18,344 bases of DNA, from NCBI GenBank assembly GCA_002388905.1, contig DGNJ01000122.1:1-18344 (forward strand), written 5' to 3'. The translations under genes and the position numbers were made by a program. Source of the stretch: Cellvibrionales bacterium UBA4495. GTDB lineage: Bacteria; Pseudomonadota; Gammaproteobacteria; Pseudomonadales; Porticoccaceae. Numbering within the stretch: the first letter of the stretch is position 1; every line of letters begins with the position of its first letter. This document shows positions 8,159-15,493 of the stretch, in pieces. The notes beneath the pieces are model-generated. The model saw only the letters and a program-made list of their open reading frames with translations, was not told the DNA's origin and made no database searches.

Positions 8159-8166
8159 GCGCCGCA

Positions 8167-8195
8167 TTTAATCGCCCGGTCGGCAGGGCTATAAT
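8167..8195 (+). promoter_or_regulatory. Sigma-70 promoter for thiI with GC-rich discriminator
   Basis: A consensus -10 TATAAT (8190-8195) is preceded at 17 bp by TTTAAT (8167-8172, three of six -35 matches). It is followed by GCGCGGCCCC. The start would be near 8202, leaving a leader of only about 30 bases before the thiI ATG, with no clear Shine-Dalgarno sequence. Confidence 0.6.
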
Positions 8196-8231
8196 GCGCG
8201 GCCCCGGAAACCGAGTGCCTTCTTTCCCGTC

Positions 8232-9686
8232 ATGCACTACATAGTCAAGATTTCCCCCGAAATCACCATCAAGAGTTCCCCCGTGCGCAAGCGGCTTACC
8301 AAGCAGCTGCGGGACAATCTGCGGCGCCTGCTGAAGGCGCTGGACCGCCGTATCGATGTGCAGCGGGACTGGGAAAAGCTCGACGTGGTGATCCCCGGGG
8401 ATGCCGGCAGTCTCCGGGAACCGGTGGAAACGGTGCTGGCGTCGACGCCGGGTATCAACCAGTTCTCCCGGGTGGACAGCCATCCGCTTGGCGATCTGGA
8501 CGATATCCTCGACAAGGCGCGCGGCGCCTGGGCCCAGGCCCTGGCCGGGAAGACCTTCTGTGTGCGCGTCAAGCGCAGCGGGCGTCACGACTTCCGTTCC
8601 GTGGACGTGGAGCGCTATGTGGGCGGCGGGCTCCTGAAATACACCGACGCGGCCGGGGTCAAGCTGGTGAACCCCGACGTCACCGTGCCTCTGGAGGTTC
8701 GCGGCGATAAATTCTTTCTCGTGCACGAAACCCGCCGCGGTCTGGGCGGTTTTCCCATCGGCAGCCGGGATAATGTCCTCTCCCTTGTTTCCGGCGGTTT
8801 CGACTCCACGGTAGCCAGTTATCTGACCATGCGGCGGGGGCTGCGCACCCATTTTTGTTTTTTCAATCTCGGTGGTCGTGCCCATGAACTGGGAGTCAAG
8901 GAGGTGTCATCCTATCTGTGGCGGCGCTTCGGTGCCTCCCATCGGGTCAAGTTCGTTACCGTGCCCTTCGAGGGGGTGGTAACGGAAATCCTCACCCGCG
9001 TCGGTAACGCCTACATGGGGGTCGTGCTCAAGCGGATGATGCTGCGAGCCGCGACACGCATTGCCGGGCAGATGGAGGTCGAGACCCTGGTCACCGGCGA
9101 GAGCGTCTCCCAGGTCTCGAGCCAGACCCTGCACAACCTGGCGGTGATCGACCAGGTGTCGGAAAAGCTGATTTTCCGCCCCCTCTCGGTGATGGACAAG
9201 GAGGAAATTATCAAAATCGCCCGCACCATCGGTACCGAGGAGTACGCCGCCAACATGCCCGAATACTGTGGTGTTATCTCTGTCAGGCCCACTACCAGGG
9301 CCAAGCCCGAGCGGGTGATCAGCGAGGAAGCGGGTTTCGATTTCGGCGTGCTGGACAGGGCCGTGGCCGAAGCTCGATACGAGGCCATTGACGATCTCCA
9401 GATGGACGCCGGGGCCGCCACCGGCGTGGAGATCTTCAGCACGCCCCAGCCGGGCTCGGTGATCCTCGATATCCGCCACCCCGACGAAATTGCCGGTCGG
9501 TCGCTCAAGGCCGGCAACGTCCCCGTGAAGGAAATCCCCTTCTTTACCCTGGCCCGGGAATTTCCCAATCTGGAGCCGGCGACCACTTACCTCCTGTATT
9601 GTGATCGGGGTGTCATGAGTCGACTGCACGCCGAGATGTTGCGCGAGGAAGGCTATGAAAATGTCGGCGTTTATCGGCCGGGCTGA
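8232..9686 (+). CDS. thiI: tRNA 4-thiouridine synthase / thiamine sulfur carrier enzyme ThiI with rhodanese domain
   Basis: ThiI adenylates U8 of tRNA and inserts sulfur to make 4-thiouridine. In gammaproteobacteria with the rhodanese extension it also takes part in thiazole synthesis for thiamine. The 484-residue protein has an N-terminal ferredoxin-like/THUMP region (about 1-165), a PP-loop pyrophosphatase domain with SGGFDS at 187-192, and a C-terminal rhodanese domain (about 400-484) with CDRGVMSRL. Both redox partners known in E. coli (C344 and C456) are present at C346 (EYCGVIS) and C457, so the full sulfur-transfer mechanism is expected. The ATG at 8232 gives the family start MHYIVKISPEITIKS. 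No Shine-Dalgarno is evident; the leader is short and pyrimidine-rich near the start. It is divergent from glnA and followed by a palindrome with a T-run at 9761-9783. Confidence 0.98.
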   Translation: MHYIVKISPEITIKSSPVRKRLTKQLRDNLRRLLKALDRRIDVQRDWEKLDVVIPGDAGSLREPVETVLASTPGINQFSRVDSHPLGDLDDILDKARGAWAQALAGKTFCVRVKRSGRHDFRSVDVERYVGGGLLKYTDAAGVKLVNPDVTVPLEVRGDKFFLVHETRRGLGGFPIGSRDNVLSLVSGGFDSTVASYLTMRRGLRTHFCFFNLGGRAHELGVKEVSSYLWRRFGASHRVKFVTVPFEGVVTEILTRVGNAYMGVVLKRMMLRAATRIAGQMEVETLVTGESVSQVSSQTLHNLAVIDQVSEKLIFRPLSVMDKEEIIKIARTIGTEEYAANMPEYCGVISVRPTTRAKPERVISEEAGFDFGVLDRAVAEARYEAIDDLQMDAGAATGVEIFSTPQPGSVILDIRHPDEIAGRSLKAGNVPVKEIPFFTLAREFPNLEPATTYLLYCDRGVMSRLHAEMLREEGYENVGVYRPG

Positions 9687-9760
9687 TACGGCAATTCGCG
9701 TATCGGTCGCCAGCCATCCGGCGCAATGGTTCACAAAAGCGCCCAAGATCCCCATCTTAA

Positions 9761-9776
9761 TGTGAAGTGGTTCACA
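9761..9776. promoter_or_regulatory. CRP/Vfr-like palindrome upstream of the GGDEF-EAL gene
   Basis: TGTGAAGTGGTTCACA fits TGTGA-N6-TCACA, the canonical CRP-family operator, with both half-sites exact. A second copy of the right half, TGGTTCACA (9727-9735), lies 41 bp upstream. The palindrome is 118 bases before the GGDEF-EAL start. The same bases plus T6 (9778-9783) could instead act as a thiI terminator, with a six-base-pair stem of only two G-C pairs, so the assignment is not unique. Confidence 0.5.
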
Positions 9777-9783
9777 GTTTTTT
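9761..9783 (+). terminator. Possible intrinsic terminator of thiI (overlaps the CRP-like site)
   Basis: Stem TGTGAA/TTCACA, loop GTGG, then G and six Ts lie 75 bases after the thiI stop. The geometry is right but the stem is AT-rich and short, so efficiency would be modest. Confidence 0.35.
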
Positions 9784-9893
9784 AGGAGGCTGCCGCCACG
9801 GCAACCGTTTATCAGCGAAATCGACCGCGCTCCGCCACCCGGGCTTTTCGTTGAGCCACCATTGCCGCTAAAGAAAGCCAAGAGGCCAATGAC

Positions 9894-12257
9894 GTGGACG
9901 CACTGACCCTGCAGCTGGAGGAAAAATTCCGTCACGATATCGGTGGCCTGGCCCTGCGCCTGCTGACTCTGGGGACGATAATCACCGCTATCTTCGCGGG
10001 CTTGCTGGTCGCCCTGTCCATGGCCCATATCGGCAACCCCTTTTTGTGGCTGTGGAGCGGTGCCATTGTCCTGATCGCCGCCGTGCAGGGTGCTGCCGTC
10101 CTGCTGCTCAACCGGGAAGCCGGCCGGGAGGGTATTGATGCGAATATCTCCGGCAAGGTGGACCGCCTGTCGCTTGTGTCCGGGGTCTGCGACGGCGTTA
10201 TCTGGGCCTCGGCAAGCTGGATCTTCCTGAGCAACCATTTTGCCGACAAGCACCTGATCCTGGCGCTCACCGTGGGCGCCGCCGCCACGTACGCGGTGGT
10301 TTACCTGTTCCAGACCCGGGCGGCCATTATCGCCGCCTGCCTGACCGTGGTTCCGTCCCTGATTCTTTCCCACATTTACGCGGACATCGCCCTGTGGCAA
10401 CTGGTGCTGTTCGGGGCCGTTTTCTTCACCGCCATCGGTTACGGTGCTTTCGAGCTGAGGCAACTGATCTTCAAGAATCTGCGCCAGACTTTTGAGCATG
10501 AGCAGCAGGCCAAGCGGGAGGTGGAGGCAAACTTCATATTCACCCAGCACTGGCGCAATACGCCGCTGGCGGCCATCGAGTGGGACCGCCGTTTCCGGAT
10601 CTGCAGCTGGAACCCCAGCGCGGAGAGTATTTTCGGCTACAGGGCCGAGGAGGCCCTGGGGCAGCCCCTCAACCTCATTTTTTCCGACGATGACGTGGAA
10701 AAGGTCAAGCGCAAGTGGCGGACCCTGTGGCGCAGCCACAAGGGCCTGCGAACCATTCACGTGTGCACTAACAAGGACGGCGAGCCAGTCCATTGCGAGT
10801 GGCACGATTCCGCCCTGACCCGCGATGACGAAGCCATTGGCATTGCCTCTTTCGTCGAGGATGTGACCTCCCAGGTCAAGGCCGAGGAAATCATCAAGAA
10901 CCAGGCCAATTACGACGCCCTGACCGGCCTGCCGAACCGCCGGCAGATGATGAATGAAATCAACCGCGCCATTGTCCGCAGCCGGGAGACCAGTGAATTT
11001 GCCGCCCTGGTGTTTCTCGATCTGGACCATTTCAAGGATATCAACGATACCCAGGGCCACGATGTCGGCGATATTGTCCTCAAGGAATTTGCCAAGAAAG
11101 TGCGCTCGCTCCTTCGCCACGAAGACATGGTGGCCCGGTTCGGCGGCGACGAGTTCGTGGTGTTGCTGGAGCGGCTGGGTCCCACCCGCAAGGAAGCAAC
11201 GGACAATGTCAAAGCCGTCACCGACAAGCTTCTCGGTGCCGGAGTCGGCCTGTGCCGGATCGGCGGCATCGATTACGACCTGGACCTGAGCGGCGGCGTC
11301 GTGCTCTTCGATGGCAACTGGGGCACCGCCAACGAACTACTCAAAAACGCCGACCTGGCCATGTACCGGGTCAAGCAGGGCGGGCGCAAGGGCATTTGCT
11401 TTTACGACGACTCCCTGAGCATCGAGGCCGAGTACCGCGTGGAACTGGTTCGCGGCCTGCGCCACGGGCTGGAGAACGAGGAGTTCGATATCCACTTCCA
11501 GCCCATTGTCGACGCCCGGGGCAAGACCTGCTTCTCCGAGGGCCTGTTGCGCTGGATTAGGGGTAACAACAACGTGGTGCCGGCAGGGCATTTTATCGAA
11601 ATAATGTCCAACTCGCCGATGATGACAGCCGTAGGCTACTGGAGTTTCGATCGCGTGTGCCGGAACATCAACAGCCTGCGCGACCAGGGTCTGTGGAAGG
11701 ACGACGCCGCCTTTTTCGTTAATGTCAGCCCCAAACAACTCACCGACGGCATGTTCGCCAGCCGCTTTTTAGGCATCCTCGAGGCCAACGGAATCGACCC
11801 CCGCTGGATTGTCATGGAAATTACCGAAGACAGCCTGATCCACAATTACGATGAAGTCATGGACCAGCTCAAGGAACTGATCGATGCCGGCATCCGCATC
11901 GCCCTGGACGACTTCGGTACCGGCTACTCGTCCCTGGCCATGCTCAAGGACCTGCCCGTGCACTACCTCAAGCTGGACAAGGAGTTTATCCGGACCCTGC
12001 TCGAGAACAAGAATAACAACCGGATCGTCCAGGCCATTATCAAACTGTGCGAAGTGCTTTCCCTGAAAGTAATCGCCGAGGGTGTCGAGGACGAGGACCA
12101 GTTCGAGGCCCTCAGGGCCATGGGGTGCGACTATTTCCAGGGTTATTATTTCCACAAGCCCATGAGCTTCCAGGATCTTTCCACGACCCTGGCGCCCGGG
12201 GACGGGAACCGCGTGACCGATATCCGCCAGTACGAGCCCCTTCGGGTCGTGACCTGA
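9894..12257 (+). CDS. Membrane PAS-GGDEF-EAL cyclic-di-GMP enzyme
   Basis: A 787-residue inner-membrane protein predicted to make and/or degrade cyclic-di-GMP. The N-terminus has about six hydrophobic segments (roughly 18-42, 49-72, 94-113, 119-139, 142-163, 167-190), then a short linker and a PAS domain (about 213-333; AAIEWDRRFRICSWNPSAE). The GGDEF domain (about 338-505) begins DALTGLPNRR and has an intact GGDEF at 417-421 with an inhibitory I-site RxxD (RHED, 408-411). The EAL domain (about 515-775) uses the variant EGL (E549). It keeps other residues expected for catalysis: N610, E642, DDFGTGYSSL from 672, K693, E729 and Q749. Both activities may therefore be functional. The start is GTG 9894 with AAGAGG eight bases upstream; an ATG at 9889 is out of frame and closes after five codons. 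The membrane domain is not one I can name, so the signal sensed is unknown. It is followed by typA on the same strand with its own promoter. Confidence 0.95.
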   Translation: MDALTLQLEEKFRHDIGGLALRLLTLGTIITAIFAGLLVALSMAHIGNPFLWLWSGAIVLIAAVQGAAVLLLNREAGREGIDANISGKVDRLSLVSGVCDGVIWASASWIFLSNHFADKHLILALTVGAAATYAVVYLFQTRAAIIAACLTVVPSLILSHIYADIALWQLVLFGAVFFTAIGYGAFELRQLIFKNLRQTFEHEQQAKREVEANFIFTQHWRNTPLAAIEWDRRFRICSWNPSAESIFGYRAEEALGQPLNLIFSDDDVEKVKRKWRTLWRSHKGLRTIHVCTNKDGEPVHCEWHDSALTRDDEAIGIASFVEDVTSQVKAEEIIKNQANYDALTGLPNRRQMMNEINRAIVRSRETSEFAALVFLDLDHFKDINDTQGHDVGDIVLKEFAKKVRSLLRHEDMVARFGGDEFVVLLERLGPTRKEATDNVKAVTDKLLGAGVGLCRIGGIDYDLDLSGGVVLFDGNWGTANELLKNADLAMYRVKQGGRKGICFYDDSLSIEAEYRVELVRGLRHGLENEEFDIHFQPIVDARGKTCFSEGLLRWIRGNNNVVPAGHFIEIMSNSPMMTAVGYWSFDRVCRNINSLRDQGLWKDDAAFFVNVSPKQLTDGMFASRFLGILEANGIDPRWIVMEITEDSLIHNYDEVMDQLKELIDAGIRIALDDFGTGYSSLAMLKDLPVHYLKLDKEFIRTLLENKNNNRIVQAIIKLCEVLSLKVIAEGVEDEDQFEALRAMGCDYFQGYYFHKPMSFQDLSTTLAPGDGNRVTDIRQYEPLRVVT

Positions 12258-12298
12258 ACGCCGAAGGGGATGCCGGTCGCCGTGCAAAGCGGAATGAT

Positions 12299-12327
12299 GT
12301 GACTTCCCGCCTCCCTGTCACTATAAT
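12299..12327 (+). promoter_or_regulatory. Sigma-70 promoter of typA
   Basis: GTGACT (12299-12304, four of six -35 matches), a 17-base spacer and a consensus TATAAT (12322-12327) are followed by GCGCCCCC. The start would be near 12334, leaving a leader of about 33 bases rich in C and T. Confidence 0.65.
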
Positions 12328-12366
12328 GCGCCCCCTCTTTTCACCATCCCCGCATTAATCCCTTTT

Positions 12367-14187
12367 ATGAGCATCGAAAATCTACGCAATATTGCCATTA
12401 TCGCCCACGTGGACCATGGCAAGACCACTCTCGTCGACAAGCTGCTTCAGCAATCCGGCACCCTGGGTCGCAAGGACCAGGGCGCCGAACGGGTGATGGA
12501 CTCCAACGACCAGGAAAAGGAGCGGGGCATTACCATCCTCGCCAAGAATACCGCCATCGAGTGGCGGGGTTACCGTATCAATATTGTCGACACGCCGGGC
12601 CACGCCGACTTCGGAGGCGAGGTGGAGCGGGTGATGTCCATGGTGGATTCCGTGCTGCTGCTGGTGGACGCGGTCGACGGTCCCATGCCCCAGACCCGTT
12701 TCGTGACCCAGAAGGCCTTCGAGCGTGGCTTGAAGCCCATCGTCGTGATCAACAAGGTGGATCGTCCCGGGGCCCGGCCGCACTGGGTCATGGACCAGGT
12801 CTTCGACCTCTTCGACAGTCTCGGCGCCAGCGATGACCAGTTGGACTTTCCCGTGGTCTACGCCTCGGCCCTCAACGGCATTGCCGGTTACGAAGTGGAG
12901 GAGATGGCGGAGGACATGACGCCCCTGCTGCAAATGATCGTCGATCGGGTGGCGCCTCCGGATGTGGATCCGGGCCAGCCTTTCCAGATGCAGATCAGCG
13001 CCTTGGATTACAGCAGTTATGTGGGGGTGATCGGTATCGGCCGCATCACCCGGGGTTCCCTGGGACCCAACGATAATGTCGTGGTACTCAGTACCGACGA
13101 TGCCAGGCGCCGGGCCCGGGTGCTGCAGGTGATGAGCCACCAGGGCCTGGAGCGGGTGGAGGTGGAGCGCGCCGAAGCCGGCGACATCGTCTGCATCACC
13201 GGCGTCGATGGCCTCAATATCTCCGATACCCTCTGCGATCCCGGGCATGTGGAGGCGTTGCCCGCCCTGACTGTCGATGAACCCACGGTCACCATGACTT
13301 TCCAGGTCAACGATTCGCCTTTTGCCGGCCAGGATGGCAAGTTCATCACCTCCCGCAATATCCGAGAGCGCCTCGAACAGGAGTTGATCCATAACGTGGC
13401 GTTGCGTGTCCGCCAGGGCGACTCCCCGGAGAAGTTTGTGGTGTCCGGTCGCGGCGAACTGCACCTGTCCGTGCTTATCGAGACCATGCGCCGGGAAGGC
13501 TATGAACTGGGCGTGTCGCGCCCGGAAGTGGTCCAGCGCGAGGTCGACGGCCAGGTACAGGAACCCTTCGAGCGTGTTGTCGTGGATGTGGAAGAGCAGC
13601 ACCAGGGCGCGGTGATGGAGGAACTGGGCAACCGGAAGGCGGAGATGACCAACATGCAGCCGGACGGCAAGGGCCGGATCCGTATCGACTTTACGGTGCC
13701 GTCCCGGGGTCTGATCGGATTCCGCTCCCTGTTCCTGACCCTGACCGCCGGTTCCGGTGTCATGACCAGTACCTTTGACAGCTACGGTCCGGTCAAGCCC
13801 GGTATCATCGGCAAGCGCCAGAACGGGGTCCTGGTCTCCATGATCAAGGGCAAGACACTGGCCTATGCCCTGTTCAACCTTCAGGAGCGCGGTCGTCTTT
13901 TCGTGGGTCACGGCGAAAACGTCTATGAGGGCCAGATCATCGGCCTGCATTCCCGCAGCAATGATCTGCCCGTGAACCCCACCAAGGCCAAGCAGCTCAC
14001 CAATATCCGCGCCGCCGGCACTGACGAGAACCTGGTGCTGACGCCGCCTGTACGCCATACCCTGGAGCAGGCCCTGGAGTTCGTGGAGTCCGATGAACTG
14101 GTTGAAGTCACGCCCAAGCACATTCGCCTGCGCAAGAAGCTGCTGACCGAAACCGAGCGCAAACGGAGCCAGAAAAACGCCGCCTGA
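12367..14187 (+). CDS. typA: Ribosome-associated GTPase TypA/BipA
   Basis: TypA (BipA) is an EF-G-like translational GTPase that binds the 70S ribosome or, with (p)ppGpp, the 30S subunit. It is needed for 50S assembly and growth at low temperature in E. coli. The 606-residue length matches the family (607 in E. coli). G motifs are G1 AHVDHGKT (13-20), switch I RGITI (53-57), G3 DTPGH (75-79), G4 NKVD (129-132) and G5 SAL (167-169). A beta-barrel domain II, EF-G-like domains III and V, and the TypA-specific C-terminal domain follow, with [19 protein letters not shown] and a lysine/arginine-rich tail. The ATG at 12367 gives the family start [19 protein letters not shown]. No Shine-Dalgarno is visible in the C/T-rich leader. 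It sits between two cyclic-di-GMP genes, which appear to be separate units. Confidence 0.98.
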   Translation: MSIENLRNIAIIAHVDHGKTTLVDKLLQQSGTLGRKDQGAERVMDSNDQEKERGITILAKNTAIEWRGYRINIVDTPGHADFGGEVERVMSMVDSVLLLVDAVDGPMPQTRFVTQKAFERGLKPIVVINKVDRPGARPHWVMDQVFDLFDSLGASDDQLDFPVVYASALNGIAGYEVEEMAEDMTPLLQMIVDRVAPPDVDPGQPFQMQISALDYSSYVGVIGIGRITRGSLGPNDNVVVLSTDDARRRARVLQVMSHQGLERVEVERAEAGDIVCITGVDGLNISDTLCDPGHVEALPALTVDEPTVTMTFQVNDSPFAGQDGKFITSRNIRERLEQELIHNVALRVRQGDSPEKFVVSGRGELHLSVLIETMRREGYELGVSRPEVVQREVDGQVQEPFERVVVDVEEQHQGAVMEELGNRKAEMTNMQPDGKGRIRIDFTVPSRGLIGFRSLFLTLTAGSGVMTSTFDSYGPVKPGIIGKRQNGVLVSMIKGKTLAYALFNLQERGRLFVGHGENVYEGQIIGLHSRSNDLPVNPTKAKQLTNIRAAGTDENLVLTPPVRHTLEQALEFVESDELVEVTPKHIRLRKKLLTETERKRSQKNAA

Positions 14188-14193
14188 GGCGAC

Positions 14194-14217
14194 GGGAGGC
14201 GGGTTTTGGCACCTCCC
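14194..14217 (+). terminator. Inverted repeat downstream of typA
   Basis: GGGAGG (14194-14199) pairs with CCTCCC (14212-14217) seven bases after the typA stop. There is no T-run after the stem, so termination, if it occurs here, would not be classical. A second perfect repeat, TTCCGGC/GCCGGAA (14227-14233 and 14244-14250), follows it. Confidence 0.3.
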
Positions 14218-14234
14218 TGGTGTCGATTCCGGCT

Positions 14235-14261
14235 TTGGTCGTCGCCGGAAACGTGTAAAAT
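14235..14261 (+). promoter_or_regulatory. Weak candidate promoter for the GGDEF gene
   Basis: TTGGTC (14235-14240) and TAAAAT (14256-14261) are separated by 15 bases, shorter than ideal. The -10 element is good. The start would be near 14268, so a transcript from here would carry the structured leader at 14275-14318. Confidence 0.3.
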
Positions 14262-14274
14262 CCATTGCCAACAC

Positions 14275-14318
14275 GTCCCGAAGGGACCTGACGGCGGGGG
14301 AATGCAGCCCCGCGGGAC
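14275..14318 (+). other. Structured leader with mutually exclusive hairpins upstream of the GGDEF gene
   Basis: GTCCC (14275-14279) can pair with GGGAC at 14283-14287 across a GAA loop, or with a second GGGAC at 14314-14318. The second choice closes a stem around the perfect hairpin GCGGGG/CCCCGC (14294-14299 and 14308-14313, loop GAATGCAG). The two pairings exclude each other, and the second ends 14 bases before the ATG. No known riboswitch class is recognised: the conserved core of the cyclic-di-GMP GEMM motif is absent. Whether this is regulatory is inference from pairing alone. Confidence 0.4.
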
Positions 14319-14332
14319 TTGGGTAAAAGGCA

Positions 14333-15385
14333 ATGATCGACTCCGACCAGGAAAGCATACCGGCATCTGTCAGCTGGCATCACAGCCGGCTGATTATCTA
14401 CACGATGATTCTGTTCGGTGTGTTCGGCACCTTTTTCGCCCTGCTTGCCTTTGCGGTTGGCGATGTCCGCTCCATGCTCGTTTTCGCCACCACCGCCGGC
14501 GCCGTGTTCCTGGGTTTGCTGGTGCACATGATTGCCGGCCTCAATACCGGCACCCGCATCTACTACGCCTGTTGCGGTGTCGCTGCGTTTCTCTACCTGA
14601 TCACAGAGGGCGGGCCCAACAAGACCGGCTTGTTCGGTTGCCTGGCCATCACGCCGGGGTTCGTCGCGGTGCTGGGTTTTCGTCTGGGAGCGGCCGGCCT
14701 GGCCATTCTCAACCTGATCGTCGGCGCGGTTTTCTACTGGGATCTTTACCTGCCCCCGGGACCGGGTTATCCGGTGCTCACCGAAATCAAGTTTTTCCTC
14801 ACACTGGTGGGGCTGTCCCTGTTTTCGGTGGCCATGGATTACTCCCGCTACGCCAACGAACGGGGACTGATCGAAATGAACCGGCGGGTCCACGAACTGG
14901 CGCTGCGGGATCAGTTGACCGGCCTCGCCAATCGCCGCTACATGGACGGTATTCTGGAGACGCGCTGGGAAGAGTACAAACGCAGCGGCCATATCTACGC
15001 CATCCTGCTGGCGGACATCGACAACTTCAAGTCCTTCAATGACCGCTATGGCCATGAATTCGGGGACCAGGTGTTGACCAAGGTGGGCAGGGCGCTGGGT
15101 CGCGGCTTGCGCAATCAGGACGTGGTGGCGCGCTGGGGTGGCGACGAGTTCCTGATCCTGATGCCGGGACAGACCGGCTTTTCGGCGGTCCAGGCCGGCG
15201 AGCGACTGCGCAAGCGCATCGAGGAGATGACCATCGCCCACGACGGCGACAAAGTGTCCGTGACCATCAGCATCGGCATTGCCAGTGTCGACAAATCCCT
15301 CGATAACAACGATATGCTCAGCATTGCCGACGGCGGTCTTTACCAGGCCAAGCACATGGGCCGCAATCAGGTGGTCCTCGGTTAG
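14333..15385 (+). CDS. Membrane diguanylate cyclase (GGDEF protein)
   Basis: A 350-residue inner-membrane protein predicted to make cyclic-di-GMP from two GTP. About six hydrophobic segments fill residues 18-168 (roughly 18-42, 47-68, 76-91, 100-120, 122-137, 151-168). A short helical linker (RGLIEMNRRVHELALRDQ) leads into a GGDEF domain (about 192-350) with DQLTGLANRRYMD, the GTP-binding segment DIDNFKSFNDRYGHEFGD, intact GGDEF at 269-273 and an I-site RxxD (RNQD, 260-263) for product inhibition. No EAL domain is present. The ATG at 14333 is the only sensible start before the first membrane segment; AAAGG lies only two bases upstream, so the ribosome site is poor. The membrane part resembles no input domain I can name with confidence. 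It is convergent with tag across a REP doublet. Confidence 0.95.
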   Translation: MIDSDQESIPASVSWHHSRLIIYTMILFGVFGTFFALLAFAVGDVRSMLVFATTAGAVFLGLLVHMIAGLNTGTRIYYACCGVAAFLYLITEGGPNKTGLFGCLAITPGFVAVLGFRLGAAGLAILNLIVGAVFYWDLYLPPGPGYPVLTEIKFFLTLVGLSLFSVAMDYSRYANERGLIEMNRRVHELALRDQLTGLANRRYMDGILETRWEEYKRSGHIYAILLADIDNFKSFNDRYGHEFGDQVLTKVGRALGRGLRNQDVVARWGGDEFLILMPGQTGFSAVQAGERLRKRIEEMTIAHDGDKVSVTISIGIASVDKSLDNNDMLSIADGGLYQAKHMGRNQVVLG

Positions 15386-15490
15386 GGCTTCCATCGCGGC
15401 CACGGGCCGCTCCCACACCACCGGCACGCTGCACGCACCCAAAGACAGTAGTGTTGATGGTGGGAGCGGACCAAGCCCGCGATCAAGCCT
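15386..15490. repeat. REP doublet (REPIN-like palindrome)
   Basis: Two REP-like sequences stand head to head. The first (15393-15417) reads ATCGCGGCCACGGGCCGC then TCCCACA. The second (15458-15483), read on the - strand, is ATCGCGGGCTTGGTCCGC then TCCCACCA. Each contains its own small stem (GCGGCC-ACG-GGCCGC in the first; GCGGGC-TTG-GTCCGC in the second, one G-T pair). The arms extend outward to GGCTT at 15386 and AAGCC at 15485-15489. The GCGG...CCGCTCCCAC pattern is that of Pseudomonas-type REPs moved by RAYT transposases. It sits between two convergent genes, the usual place, and could also stop transcription from both sides. Confidence 0.85.
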
Positions 15491-15493
15491 TCG

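Noticed and set aside
8907..11120. 737-codon open frame on the - strand across thiI and the GGDEF-EAL gene
   Set aside because: It spans two well-supported + strand genes and their intergenic gap; composition is rich in H, G, D and Q, as expected for an antisense shadow, with no recognisable motif.
14262..14332. Cyclic-di-GMP (GEMM) riboswitch in front of the GGDEF gene
   Set aside because: The conserved GEMM core and tetraloop-receptor sequences are absent; only generic alternative hairpins are seen, which I report as an unclassified leader.
12382..14358. 658-codon open frame on the - strand opposite typA
   Set aside because: Antisense shadow of typA with no domain signature; it runs through the typA-GGDEF gap without any start or ribosome-site support.
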